Source: Piscinibacter caeni (lineage in GTDB: Bacteria > Pseudomonadota > Gammaproteobacteria > Burkholderiales > Burkholderiaceae_C). From it: 36,761 nt of DNA. Location of the stretch: assembly GCA_003265685.1 (NCBI GenBank), contig KZ836125.1:1-36761 (forward strand). The letters run 5' to 3'. The notes below the pieces were generated by a model. It saw only the letters and a list, made by a program, of their open reading frames with translations, searched no databases and had not been told where the DNA came from. The position numbers and the translations under genes were made by a program. This document shows, in pieces, positions 8,144-15,258 of this stretch (positions are counted from its first letter, which is position 1; every line of letters begins with the position of its first letter).

Positions 8144-9522
8144 GACGTGCGGGGCGTGTGCCGGTCGCGCCGGCGCCGGGCCAGATTGTCGCGGCTGACG
8201 CCCAGCAGCTGCGCGGCCGCCGCCGCGTCGCCGCCGCAGCGCTGCAGCGCGGCCTGGATGAAGTGCCGCTCGGCCAGTGCGGCCGCCTCGCGCATCATCT
8301 GCGGCAGGCTGGTGCGGCCGAGCTGCTCGTCCAGCATGCCCCAGGCCTGCAGGAAGGCACGCTGCGCCGCGGACGCCATGCCGGGCCCCTCGCCCGGGCG
8401 CACGATCAGGCCGATGCCCTCCTGGTCGCCTTCGGCGAGCCAGCTGGCCGACACCCGCGCGCGCTGCGCCGCGGCGCTGCCGCGCAGTGCCAGGCCGTCG
8501 CGCTCGGCCAGGCCTTCGCGGCGCGTGTCGGCCAGCAGGGCCTCGAGCGGCTGCTGCGGATCGCCGAGCCAGTCCGACAGCGCGCGGCCCACCAGCGCGG
8601 CCTCGCCCGGCTGGCCGACCAGCGCGGCAAAGGATTCGTCGCAGGCCCGCAGGTGGCCAGCGGCATCGGTGATCACCACCGACTCGCCGGCCTGGGCGGC
8701 CTGCAGGCGGCGCTCGCCGGCCGACGGCGCACCGTCGGTCGGGTCACGCAGGCGCAGCAGCAGCCGCTGCGACGCCCCGACCCGGAACGGCGTGGCCGCC
8801 ACGCTGGCATAAGCGTGCGAGCCGGCCAGCCGCGCACGCAGCTCGACCGGGCGGCCGCCGCTGCACGCGGTGCCGAGCAGTTCCTCGACCGCGGCGCGCG
8901 AATGGGCGTCGAACAGCAGCCCGGCCGGGCGGCCGAGCGGCGCGCCGTCCGGCCCCGTCCGGTGCGCGGCCGCGTTGGCCGAGAGCACGGTGCCGTTCTC
9001 GGCGTCGAGCACCAGCAGCGCGTCGCTGGCCACCTGGCGCAGCGCCCGCTCGCGGGTCTCGGCCTGGCGCGCGCGCCAGTAGCCGCGCTCGAGCTCCTGC
9101 TGGGCGTCGAGGAACTGCTGCTGGATGGCCGCGATCGCGCGCAGGTCGCGCCCGACGGCCAGCACCGGCCCGTGTGCGCCGAGCCGGATCGCGGTGTAGG
9201 CCACCGGGATGTCGGCCCCCGCGGCGCCCGGGTGGCTGACCTCGCGGCGCCGCGCCGTCCCGGTGCTCGCGACGTCGCCCAGCAGCAGCTCGATCTTGCG
9301 GCGCGTCTCGGCGGTGACGGTGTCGGCCCAGGCGCGGCCGACCCATTGCTCGGCCTCCGGCGCCATCGGCGTTCCGCCGGACTGCGCCACCCGGGTGATG
9401 ACGCCGCTGGCGTCCATCACCAGGGCGATGTCGCTCGACAGGGAGACGAAGGTCTGCGCCAGTTCGTTGACCCAGGGCGACAAGGCCTCCAGGTCGCTGG
9501 TACTGCCCGAGCGTTGGTTCAC
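8140..9522 (-). CDS. ppsR2: PpsR/CrtJ-family transcription regulator, divergent paralogue (PpsR2-like)
   Basis: 460-aa protein with the PpsR plan: N-terminal PAS-like region (residues 1-130), Q-linker helix (IQQQFLDAQQELERGYWRARQAETRERAL), two PAS domains and a C-terminal Fis-type helix-turn-helix. The GTG at 9522 was chosen because CAGGAGA lies 8 nt upstream and it gives the family length of about 460 aa. Compared with ppsR1 in this window, the recognition helix is changed: SRDNLARRRRDRH replaces SRQSLYVKLRRYG. The helix cysteine (EQLCIEAAL in PpsR1) is Phe (ERHFIQAAL), with another Cys shifted to QRCGG. It is 47 bp behind the 93-aa membrane-protein gene and coupled to bphP. By analogy with R. 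palustris and Bradyrhizobium it would be the light-antagonised repressor partner of the phytochrome (inference). Confidence 0.9.
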   Translation of the reverse strand: MNQRSGSTSDLEALSPWVNELAQTFVSLSSDIALVMDASGVITRVAQSGGTPMAPEAEQWVGRAWADTVTAETRRKIELLLGDVASTGTARRREVSHPGAAGADIPVAYTAIRLGAHGPVLAVGRDLRAIAAIQQQFLDAQQELERGYWRARQAETRERALRQVASDALLVLDAENGTVLSANAAAHRTGPDGAPLGRPAGLLFDAHSRAAVEELLGTACSGGRPVELRARLAGSHAYASVAATPFRVGASQRLLLRLRDPTDGAPSAGERRLQAAQAGESVVITDAAGHLRACDESFAALVGQPGEAALVGRALSDWLGDPQQPLEALLADTRREGLAERDGLALRGSAAAQRARVSASWLAEGDQEGIGLIVRPGEGPGMASAAQRAFLQAWGMLDEQLGRTSLPQMMREAAALAERHFIQAALQRCGGDAAAAAQLLGVSRDNLARRRRDRHTPRTS

Positions 9523-9569
9523 GCGCCGTCTCCTGTATCGGGCTCGGAAGCTGGAATCGTCAGGGCATT

Positions 9570-9851
9570 CTATGCCCCGGGTCGTGAGCCTCCGATGCGT
9601 TGGATCAGGTCCCAGATGTGGGCGATTCCGGCCAGTGCAAGCCAGAGGGCGGTCCAGGGCCAGGCGAGCCCGGTCGCGACGCTGCGCAGCGCCATCACCA
9701 GGGCGAAGCCGGCCCCGAGCATCGCCAGCACCTCGCCGGCGCGCGGTCCGCGCCCGGTGCGCCGGCGCCGCCACAGCAGCCAGGCCACCTCGACGAGCAT
9801 CAGGCCGGAGATCAGGTCGGCGGCAAGCGCCGCGTCGAGCCAGGCAGGCAT
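9570..9851 (-). CDS. Small membrane protein of unknown function next to tspO
   Basis: A 93-aa hydrophobic protein not recognised beyond its character. Three likely membrane segments are visible: LISGLMLVEVAWLLW, VLAMLGAGFALVMALRSVAT and PWTALWLALAGIAHIWDLI. A basic loop (RRRRTGRGPR) follows the first. It starts 14 bp after the tspO stop; a GTG at 9860 is an alternative start in the same frame. The ribosome site is weak, suggesting translation coupled to tspO. It sits between tspO and ppsR2 on the same strand, so it is co-transcribed with PGC regulators. The stop codon lies in a small perfect hairpin (9563-9577). It could be a PGC-specific membrane factor or a generic inner-membrane protein; I cannot choose. 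Confidence 0.75.
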   Translation of the reverse strand: MPAWLDAALAADLISGLMLVEVAWLLWRRRRTGRGPRAGEVLAMLGAGFALVMALRSVATGLAWPWTALWLALAGIAHIWDLIQRIGGSRPGA

Positions 9852-9865
9852 GTCAGGCACACCAT

Positions 9866-10372
9866 TCAGAACGGGCCGTTCAGGCGCACGACCTCGAGGT
9901 TGAGCAGCGCGGCGAATGCCACCCAGGCCAGGTAGGGCAGCAGCAGCAGCGCGGCGCGGCGCGAGCTGCGCCAGCACACCACCATCATCAGCAGGATCGA
10001 GGCCCACAGGAACGTGACCTCGGCGAAGGCCCAGTCGGGCCGGCGCAGGCGGAAGAACAGCAGGCTCCACAGCACGTTGAGGAAGCCGTTCAGCGCGAAC
10101 ACGATCAGGATGGCGCTGCGCTGGCGCGGCCCGGCCTGGCGCCACGCCGTCACGCCCGACAGCGCGGTCAGCGCGAAGATCAGCGTCCAGGCCGGGCCGA
10201 ACAGCACGTCCGGCGGTTTCCAAGGCGGCTGCTTCAGCTGCGCGTACCAGCCGCCCAGGTCGGTCGACAGCCCGCCGAGCACGGCCACGCCGAGCGCGGC
10301 CAGCGCCGCGACCAGCACGGCACGCTTCGACTGCGGCCGGTGCGGGTGGGCGACGGGCGCATCGTCAGACAC
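9866..10372 (-). CDS. tspO: TspO/MBR family tryptophan-rich sensory protein
   Basis: 168-aa outer-membrane-type TspO (CrtK of older PGC nomenclature). The signature WYAQLKQPPWKPPD lies at about 42-55. A further conserved stretch, ALNGFLNVLWSLLFF, is followed by DWAFAEV and PYLAWVAFAALLNLEVVRLN at the C-terminus, and five membrane helices can be counted. In Rhodobacter, TspO binds porphyrin intermediates and dampens photosynthesis gene expression under oxygen (family knowledge). The start is GTG at 10372 and overlaps the end of bchP by 8 bp. The N-terminal 15 residues are polar and His/Pro-rich. Its place between bchP and the two light regulators fits a role in tetrapyrrole sensing. Confidence 0.93.
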   Translation of the reverse strand: MSDDAPVAHPHRPQSKRAVLVAALAALGVAVLGGLSTDLGGWYAQLKQPPWKPPDVLFGPAWTLIFALTALSGVTAWRQAGPRQRSAILIVFALNGFLNVLWSLLFFRLRRPDWAFAEVTFLWASILLMMVVCWRSSRRAALLLLPYLAWVAFAALLNLEVVRLNGPF

Positions 10373-11555
10373 GGGCCAGCCCCAGCAGGTGCGCCATGTC
10401 CTTGAAGAAGATGCGCACGTGCGCGAGCGGCCTAGCCCGCACCAGCTCCTTGTTCATGTAGGCCTCGAAGGTGAGCTGCTGCACGTCGCGGTCGCGGCAG
10501 ATCGCGACGAAGCGCTCGCGGCGCCGGTCGCTGCCGTACCAGAAGCGCTGCATGATCCCCAGCACCCAGAACACCCGGCCGTGGGCGCGCATGAAGCGCT
10601 TGCGCGCCTGCGCCAGCGCGCGGGCGTCGCCGCTGCGCAGGCAGGCCTCGACCGCCTCCGCGGCCAACTGGCCGCTGGCCATCGCGTAGTAGATGCCCTC
10701 GCCCGAGGCCGGCGCCACGACGCCGGCGGCATCGCCGGCCAGCACCACGTCGCGTCCGTTGTCCCAGCGCGGCAGCGGCTGCAGCGGGATCGGCGCGCCC
10801 TCGCGGCGCAGGGTCTGCGCGCCCTCGAGGCCGCTGGCGCGGCGCAGTGCGGCGGTGGCGCCGCGCAGCGAGAAGCCCTTGTCGGCGCTGCCGGTGCCCA
10901 CCGAGAGCGTCGGCCCGTGCGGGAACACCCAGCCGTAGAAGTCGGGCGAGAACTCGCCGCGGTAGACCACGTCGCAGCGCGCGCCGTCGTAACTGGCCGG
11001 CGCCTGCTCGGGCGTGCGCAGGATCTCGTGGTAGGCGAACACGAAGCGCCCGCATTCGGCCCCGGGGATGGCCTGGCGCGCGAGTTCGGAGCGCGCGCCG
11101 TCGGCGCCGACCACGCAGCGCGCGCGCACGCTCGCCGCGCTGCCGTCGGCGCGGCGCAGGTGCAGCCGCGCGGTGCCATCGGCATCGCGCTCGAAGCGCT
11201 CGAAGCTGCCGGTCACGCGCACCGCGCCGGCCTGCGCGGCACGCTCGCGCAGCCATTCGTCGAACGGGCCGCGGTCGACCATGCCGACGAAGCCACCCTC
11301 GATCGGGATGTCGACGCGCGCGTCGCTCGGCGCCACCATGCGCGCGCAGCGGATGCGCGCGACCAGCAGGTGGTCGGGGATCTGGAAGTCGCGGATCAGG
11401 CGCGGCGGGATCGCGCCGCCGCAGGGCTTGATGCGGCCGGCGCGGTCGAGCAGCAGCACGCTGCGGCCCTGCCGGGCCAGCTGGTGCGCCGCCGTCGCCC
11501 CGGACGGCCCGCCGCCGATCACGACGGCATCGTAGGTGTGATCGGTCGCTGCCAT
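10365..11555 (-). CDS. bchP: Geranylgeranyl bacteriochlorophyll reductase
   Basis: 396-aa FAD-dependent reductase that saturates the geranylgeranyl tail of bacteriochlorophyll to phytyl after BchG esterification. The N-terminal dinucleotide motif is VVIGGGPSGATAAHQLARQG (11-30), followed by IKPCGGAIPPRLI, typical of the BchP/ChlP group. The middle contains CVVGADGARSELAR and the second FAD contact VLAGDAAGVVAPASGEGIYYA. The ATG at 11555 gives the family length. The start lies 37 nt inside the end of the preceding PucC-like gene, and the stop overlaps tspO, so bchG-bch2-bchP-tspO looks like one transcript. No upstream PpsR site was seen directly in front of this gene. Confidence 0.95.
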   Translation of the reverse strand: MAATDHTYDAVVIGGGPSGATAAHQLARQGRSVLLLDRAGRIKPCGGAIPPRLIRDFQIPDHLLVARIRCARMVAPSDARVDIPIEGGFVGMVDRGPFDEWLRERAAQAGAVRVTGSFERFERDADGTARLHLRRADGSAASVRARCVVGADGARSELARQAIPGAECGRFVFAYHEILRTPEQAPASYDGARCDVVYRGEFSPDFYGWVFPHGPTLSVGTGSADKGFSLRGATAALRRASGLEGAQTLRREGAPIPLQPLPRWDNGRDVVLAGDAAGVVAPASGEGIYYAMASGQLAAEAVEACLRSGDARALAQARKRFMRAHGRVFWVLGIMQRFWYGSDRRRERFVAICRDRDVQQLTFEAYMNKELVRARPLAHVRIFFKDMAHLLGLARV

Positions 11556-12835
11556 GGGTCGCCTGCCTTTCCTTGCACCGCCGATGCGGGCTCGATGGCC
11601 GCCGCCAACCGGGCGGCGACGATGAACAACAAGGCCTCGGCCCCGAACACGATCGCGTAGGCCTCGCCGGGCGAGGGCACGGCCAGGCGCACCAGGTCGC
11701 TGGCCACCGCGCCGAGCAGGCCGCCGCCGCCGAAGGCGATGGCCTGCGCCGCACCCCACAGGCCCATGCGCGTGCCCTCGCGGCCGGGCCGTCCGGCGCC
11801 GGCCAGCCGCATCATCGAGCCGATGGCGGCGATCGAGAACGCGCCGTTGGCCACGCCGAGCGCGAACACCGTCGCATGCAGCGGCCACGCGCCGCCGATG
11901 AAGCCGGCCGCGCACAACCCGGCCAGCGCCAGCGCCGAGGCGAGGCAGCCGCCGACCGTCCAGGCGCGCAGCGAGCCGAAGGCGCGGCGCCCGGCCAGCC
12001 CTGCCGCCAGCATGCCGGCGAACACACCGCCGTGCTGCACGCCCGAGAGCTGGGTCGTCGCGCCCGGGCCGAGCCCGAACACCACGCCGGCAAAGGGCTC
12101 GAGGATCAGGTCCTGCGCGCTGAAGGCGAGCATCGACACCGCGACGAAGATCGTGAAGCGGCGCGCCACCGGTTCGCTCCAGACCTCGCGCAGCGCGGCG
12201 CGGAAGTCGGGGTGCTCCTTCGCGGCCGGCGCCGGCGCCGCGGCGGTGGAGGCCTTCTCGACGCCCCAGACGGCCAGCACGGTGACCAGCCAGGCGAGCA
12301 GCGAGACGCCACTGCTGACCGCCACCAGGCGCGCGGGCGAGTACGGGTCGAGCCAGCGGCCGGCCAGGCCGGCGGTGATCGCGAAGCCGGCGATCATCAT
12401 CATCCACACCACGGTGGCCGCGCCGGCACGACGCCCCTCGGGCACGCGCTTGGCCAGCAGCACCAGCAAGGCGGTGCCGCCGCCGGCCACGCCGAGCCCG
12501 ACCAGCGCATAGGCCAGCGTGACCAGCACGAGCCCGGCCGCGCGGTCGGTGCCGGCCCAGGCCACGCCGAGCGCGGCGAGCGCCCCGCCCGCGCCGAGCA
12601 CGGCCATGCCGCCGATGATCCACGGCGTGCAGCGGCCGCCGACGTCGGCACCGAAACCCAGGCGCGGCCGCGCCAGCTGCACCGCGTGGTGCAGCGCGAC
12701 CAGCAGCCCCGGCACCAGCGCCGGCAGCGCCAGCTCGAGCACCATCACGCGGTTCAGCGTCGAGGTGGTCAGCACGACGATCGCGCCCAGCGCCATCTGC
12801 ACCAGGCCGAGCCGGAACACCCCCAGCCAGTTCAC
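11519..12835 (-). CDS. bch2: PucC/LhaA-family MFS-like membrane protein between bchG and bchP
   Basis: 438-aa protein with about 12 membrane segments, of the bacteriochlorophyll delivery (BCD) branch of the major facilitator superfamily. Family signs are the N-terminal LGLVQMALGAIVVLTTSTLNRVM, which matches LFQVSVGMALALLVGTLNRVM of LhaA in this window, then FSAQDLILEPFAGVVFGL near the middle and MGLWGAAQAIAFGGGGLLG near the end. The same gene (ORF427/428 or bch2) occupies this slot between bchG and bchP in other purple bacteria. The role is inferred as pigment handling or light-harvesting assembly; direct transport is not shown. The GTG start at 12835 overlaps the bchG stop (GTGA), indicating coupling. 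Confidence 0.9.
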   Translation of the reverse strand: MNWLGVFRLGLVQMALGAIVVLTTSTLNRVMVLELALPALVPGLLVALHHAVQLARPRLGFGADVGGRCTPWIIGGMAVLGAGGALAALGVAWAGTDRAAGLVLVTLAYALVGLGVAGGGTALLVLLAKRVPEGRRAGAATVVWMMMIAGFAITAGLAGRWLDPYSPARLVAVSSGVSLLAWLVTVLAVWGVEKASTAAAPAPAAKEHPDFRAALREVWSEPVARRFTIFVAVSMLAFSAQDLILEPFAGVVFGLGPGATTQLSGVQHGGVFAGMLAAGLAGRRAFGSLRAWTVGGCLASALALAGLCAAGFIGGAWPLHATVFALGVANGAFSIAAIGSMMRLAGAGRPGREGTRMGLWGAAQAIAFGGGGLLGAVASDLVRLAVPSPGEAYAIVFGAEALLFIVAARLAAAIEPASAVQGKAGDPWQRPITPTMPS

Positions 12836-13713
12836 GATGCGAGGGCCGCGCGCAGCGCGAAGGCGCTGACCAGCATGCCGGCGACGAAGAAGTTGATGCC
12901 CAGCGCGCTGTACCAGGTGGCGCGGGCCAGCGGCTCGGCGACGAAGCGGCGCATCAGCACCAGCTGCACCGCCAGCAGCGCAGCGACGCCGGCGGCGTGC
13001 CACGGGGCGCCCCACCACAGCAGCAGCGCGATCACGCCGGCCTGCGGCAGCGCCATGGTCCAGCAGGCCACGCGCGCGGCGGCATCGATGCCCAGGCGCA
13101 CCGGCAGCGAGCCGATGCCCATGCGCCGGTCGCCCTCGACCGACTTGAAGTCGTTCAGGGTCATGATGCCGTGCGCCCCGAGGCTGTAGAGCGCCGCGAG
13201 CGCGAGCGAGCGGGCATCGGGCAGCGCGCCGCCGGCCATCACCGCTGCGCCGGTGGCCCAGGCCAGGCCCTCGTAGCACAGCCCGCAGGCCGCGTTGCCC
13301 CACCAGCCGTTGCGCTTCAGGCGCAGCGGCGGCGCACTGTAGGCCCAGGCGAGCGCGAGGCCGAGCGCGGCCGCGGCGAATCCCCAGGGCCCGAGCGCGA
13401 GGCCCACGGCCAGCGACACCAGCGTCCACAGCGTGGCGATGTACAGGCCCCAGCGGCCCGGCATGCGGCCCGAGGGGATCGGGCGCTGCGGCTCGTTGAT
13501 CGCGTCGACGTGGCGGTCGAACCAGTCGTTCACCGCCTGGCTGGTGGCACAGACCATCGGGCCGGCCAGCAGCAGGCCCAGCAGCACCAGCGCCCAGCGC
13601 TCGGACAGCGCCACGCCCGAGGCGACCGCGCCGCAGCCGAAGGCCCACATGGGCGGGAACCAGGTGATCGGCTTGAACAGCTCGGCAACGGCCGACGGCG
13701 CGGGGAATGCCAT
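12832..13713 (-). CDS. bchG: Bacteriochlorophyll a synthase (esterifying prenyltransferase)
   Basis: 293-aa UbiA-superfamily membrane enzyme that joins bacteriochlorophyllide a to geranylgeranyl diphosphate. The first Asp-rich motif is NDWFDRHVDAINEP (62-75). The second region is NDFKSVEGDRRMGIGSLPV, with the metal-binding Asp residues. The N-terminal LFKPITWFPPMWAFGCG is characteristic of BchG. Eight to nine membrane helices are visible. No convincing ribosome site precedes the ATG at 13713, and the best promoter would start transcription almost exactly at this codon, so a leaderless mRNA is possible. It is 56 bp downstream of ppsR1 with its own promoter and overlaps the next gene by 4 bp. 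Confidence 0.95.
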   Translation of the reverse strand: MAFPAPSAVAELFKPITWFPPMWAFGCGAVASGVALSERWALVLLGLLLAGPMVCATSQAVNDWFDRHVDAINEPQRPIPSGRMPGRWGLYIATLWTLVSLAVGLALGPWGFAAAALGLALAWAYSAPPLRLKRNGWWGNAACGLCYEGLAWATGAAVMAGGALPDARSLALAALYSLGAHGIMTLNDFKSVEGDRRMGIGSLPVRLGIDAAARVACWTMALPQAGVIALLLWWGAPWHAAGVAALLAVQLVLMRRFVAEPLARATWYSALGINFFVAGMLVSAFALRAALAS

Positions 13714-13719
13714 CGGCTC

Positions 13720-13760
13720 ATTCTGGAAGCGACACTCCGGAGTGTCAATCCAGATTTACA
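13720..13760 (-). promoter_or_regulatory. bchG promoter with PpsR operator
   Basis: On the minus strand a PpsR/CrtJ-type site TGT-N12-ACA spans 13743-13760 and begins TGTAA, as in the classical consensus. Its last bases form the -35 TTGACA (13743-13748 on the plus strand reads TGTCAA). After 17 bp comes CAGAAT (13720-13725), a 4/6 match to a -10 box. A perfect 16-bp palindrome, GACACTCCGGAGTGTC (13731-13746), overlaps the -35 and fills the spacer. The arrangement implies direct repression of bchG by PpsR. Confidence 0.7.
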
Positions 13761-13769
13761 TGTGCCGGG

Positions 13770-15227
13770 TCAAGTTTCGTTGTCGCCGAGGTCGCCGAGC
13801 CCGTAGCGGCGCAGCTTGACGTACAGGCTCTGGCGCGAGAGGCCGAGCATCTGCGCGGCCGAGGCGCGGTTGTCGCCGGTCAGCCGCAGCGCCGCCTCGA
13901 TGCACAGCTGCTCGATCAGGTCGGTGGTCTCGCCGACGATGTCCTTCAGCGGCACGCGCCCCACCAGCTCGGCCAGCTCGCCGGCGGAGCGCGGCAGTTC
14001 GCCGGCGGCGCGCGGCTCGGCCGACAGGCGCCGGCCGACGTCGCGCACCGCGAAGGCGAGCACGCTGCGCCCGCCCTGCTCGGCCGCCGAGGCCGAGATC
14101 TCGACCTCGGTGCTGGCGCCGTCCTCGCCGCGCAGCAGGGTCGAGAACAGGCGCACCGCGCCGTTCTGGCGCACGTTCTGCAGCAGCACGCCGAGCTCGA
14201 CGCCGGTGCGGCCGAGCCAGCGGTCGAGCAGCTCGCCGCGCGCCTGCTCCTCGCTGCCGAGCTGGGCCATCGCCAGGAAGGCCGCGTTGGCCAGCAGGAT
14301 GCGCCCGTCGCCGTCGGTGAACACGAGGCCGTCGGGCGAGCTGCGCACGAAGCCGAGCAGCAGGTTGTCGCCCTCGCCCGCCACCGCGGCGCGCGCCTCG
14401 GCGCCGACCCGTGTCAGGCGCACCAGCAGCAGCGAGGCGTCGTCCTGCCGGAAGCTGGACAGGGCCACGCTGACGCGCTCGCCGCCGTCGGCCAGCGTGG
14501 CGCGCACCGGTTCGCTCTTGCGCGCGGCGCGCGCCGCGGCCAGCGCCGCCTGCAGCGGGCGGGCGCCGGGCTGCTCGAACAGGGCCGTCAGCGAGCTGCC
14601 GGCGATCCGGCGCGCGCTGCTGCCGCCGATCAAGGCCGTGGCGGCGGGATTGGCCTCGAGGATCTTCAGCGTCGCCGCGTCGGCGATCAGCACCGCTTCG
14701 GACGAGGACTGGAACAGGTGGCGATAGCGTGTCTCGGCCTGGCGGAAGCGCCAGTAGTCGCGCTCCATCGCCTGCTGGGCCTCGATCAGGCGCAGCTGCA
14801 GCGCCTCGGTGGCACGCAGGTCGCGTCCGATCACCACGGTGCGCACCGCGCCGCTGTTGGCGCTGCCGAGCTGCACCGCGGAATAGAGCACCGGCCAATC
14901 GCTGCCGCTGGGCGAGGGATGGTTGACCTGGCGCCAGCGCGGGGCCTGCGCCGCGTCGCGCAGCAGCGCCTCGACCTTGACGCGGCTCTCGACGGTGACG
15001 ATGTCGAGCCAGGACCGGCCGACCCACTGCCCGGCGTTCTCGGCCGCCGCCGCCTCGCTGCCGACGATCACGTCGCGGATCACGCCTTCCGCGTCGAGCA
15101 TCAGCGCGACATCGCTGGCCGCCGCCACGAGACGCTGCACGTCCGCACCCTCCAGGTCACCCAGCGCGGCCTTCCCTGACGGCCTGCGCCTGCCCGCCCC
15201 GATCGGACCGCGGGTCGATGTTTTCAT
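13770..15227 (-). CDS. ppsR: PpsR/CrtJ photosynthesis regulator (canonical copy)
   Basis: 485-aa repressor of pigment and light-harvesting genes. Order: N-terminal PAS-like region, Q-linker (LQLRLIEAQQAMERDYWRF), two PAS domains and a Fis-type helix-turn-helix whose recognition part SRQSLYVKLRRYG is the standard PpsR form. The only cysteine in the whole protein is in this DNA-binding domain (EQLCIEAAL), equivalent to the redox-active cysteine of Rhodobacter CrtJ/PpsR; the second, mid-protein cysteine of Rhodobacter is absent. The N-terminal 20 residues are basic and look like an unstructured extension compared with the paralogue. It starts 31 bp after aerR, reproducing the aerR-crtJ pairing of Rhodobacter. 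The Shine-Dalgarno sequence is weak. The TGT-N12-ACA sites at bchG and bchF/aerR are its likely targets. Confidence 0.95.
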   Translation of the reverse strand: MKTSTRGPIGAGRRRPSGKAALGDLEGADVQRLVAAASDVALMLDAEGVIRDVIVGSEAAAAENAGQWVGRSWLDIVTVESRVKVEALLRDAAQAPRWRQVNHPSPSGSDWPVLYSAVQLGSANSGAVRTVVIGRDLRATEALQLRLIEAQQAMERDYWRFRQAETRYRHLFQSSSEAVLIADAATLKILEANPAATALIGGSSARRIAGSSLTALFEQPGARPLQAALAAARAARKSEPVRATLADGGERVSVALSSFRQDDASLLLVRLTRVGAEARAAVAGEGDNLLLGFVRSSPDGLVFTDGDGRILLANAAFLAMAQLGSEEQARGELLDRWLGRTGVELGVLLQNVRQNGAVRLFSTLLRGEDGASTEVEISASAAEQGGRSVLAFAVRDVGRRLSAEPRAAGELPRSAGELAELVGRVPLKDIVGETTDLIEQLCIEAALRLTGDNRASAAQMLGLSRQSLYVKLRRYGLGDLGDNET

Positions 15228-15258
15228 GACAGTGCCCGTCCGTGGACCGGACAGGGGA

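Noticed and set aside
6011-8812. 933-codon plus-strand open frame opposite bphP and ppsR2
   Set aside because: Spans two coupled real genes antisense and shows no recognisable domain.
9563-9600. TAGAAT as a -10 box for a separate ppsR2 promoter
   Set aside because: No -35-like sequence lies 16-18 bp upstream, and the bases are better explained by the GGGCAT/ATGCCC hairpin.
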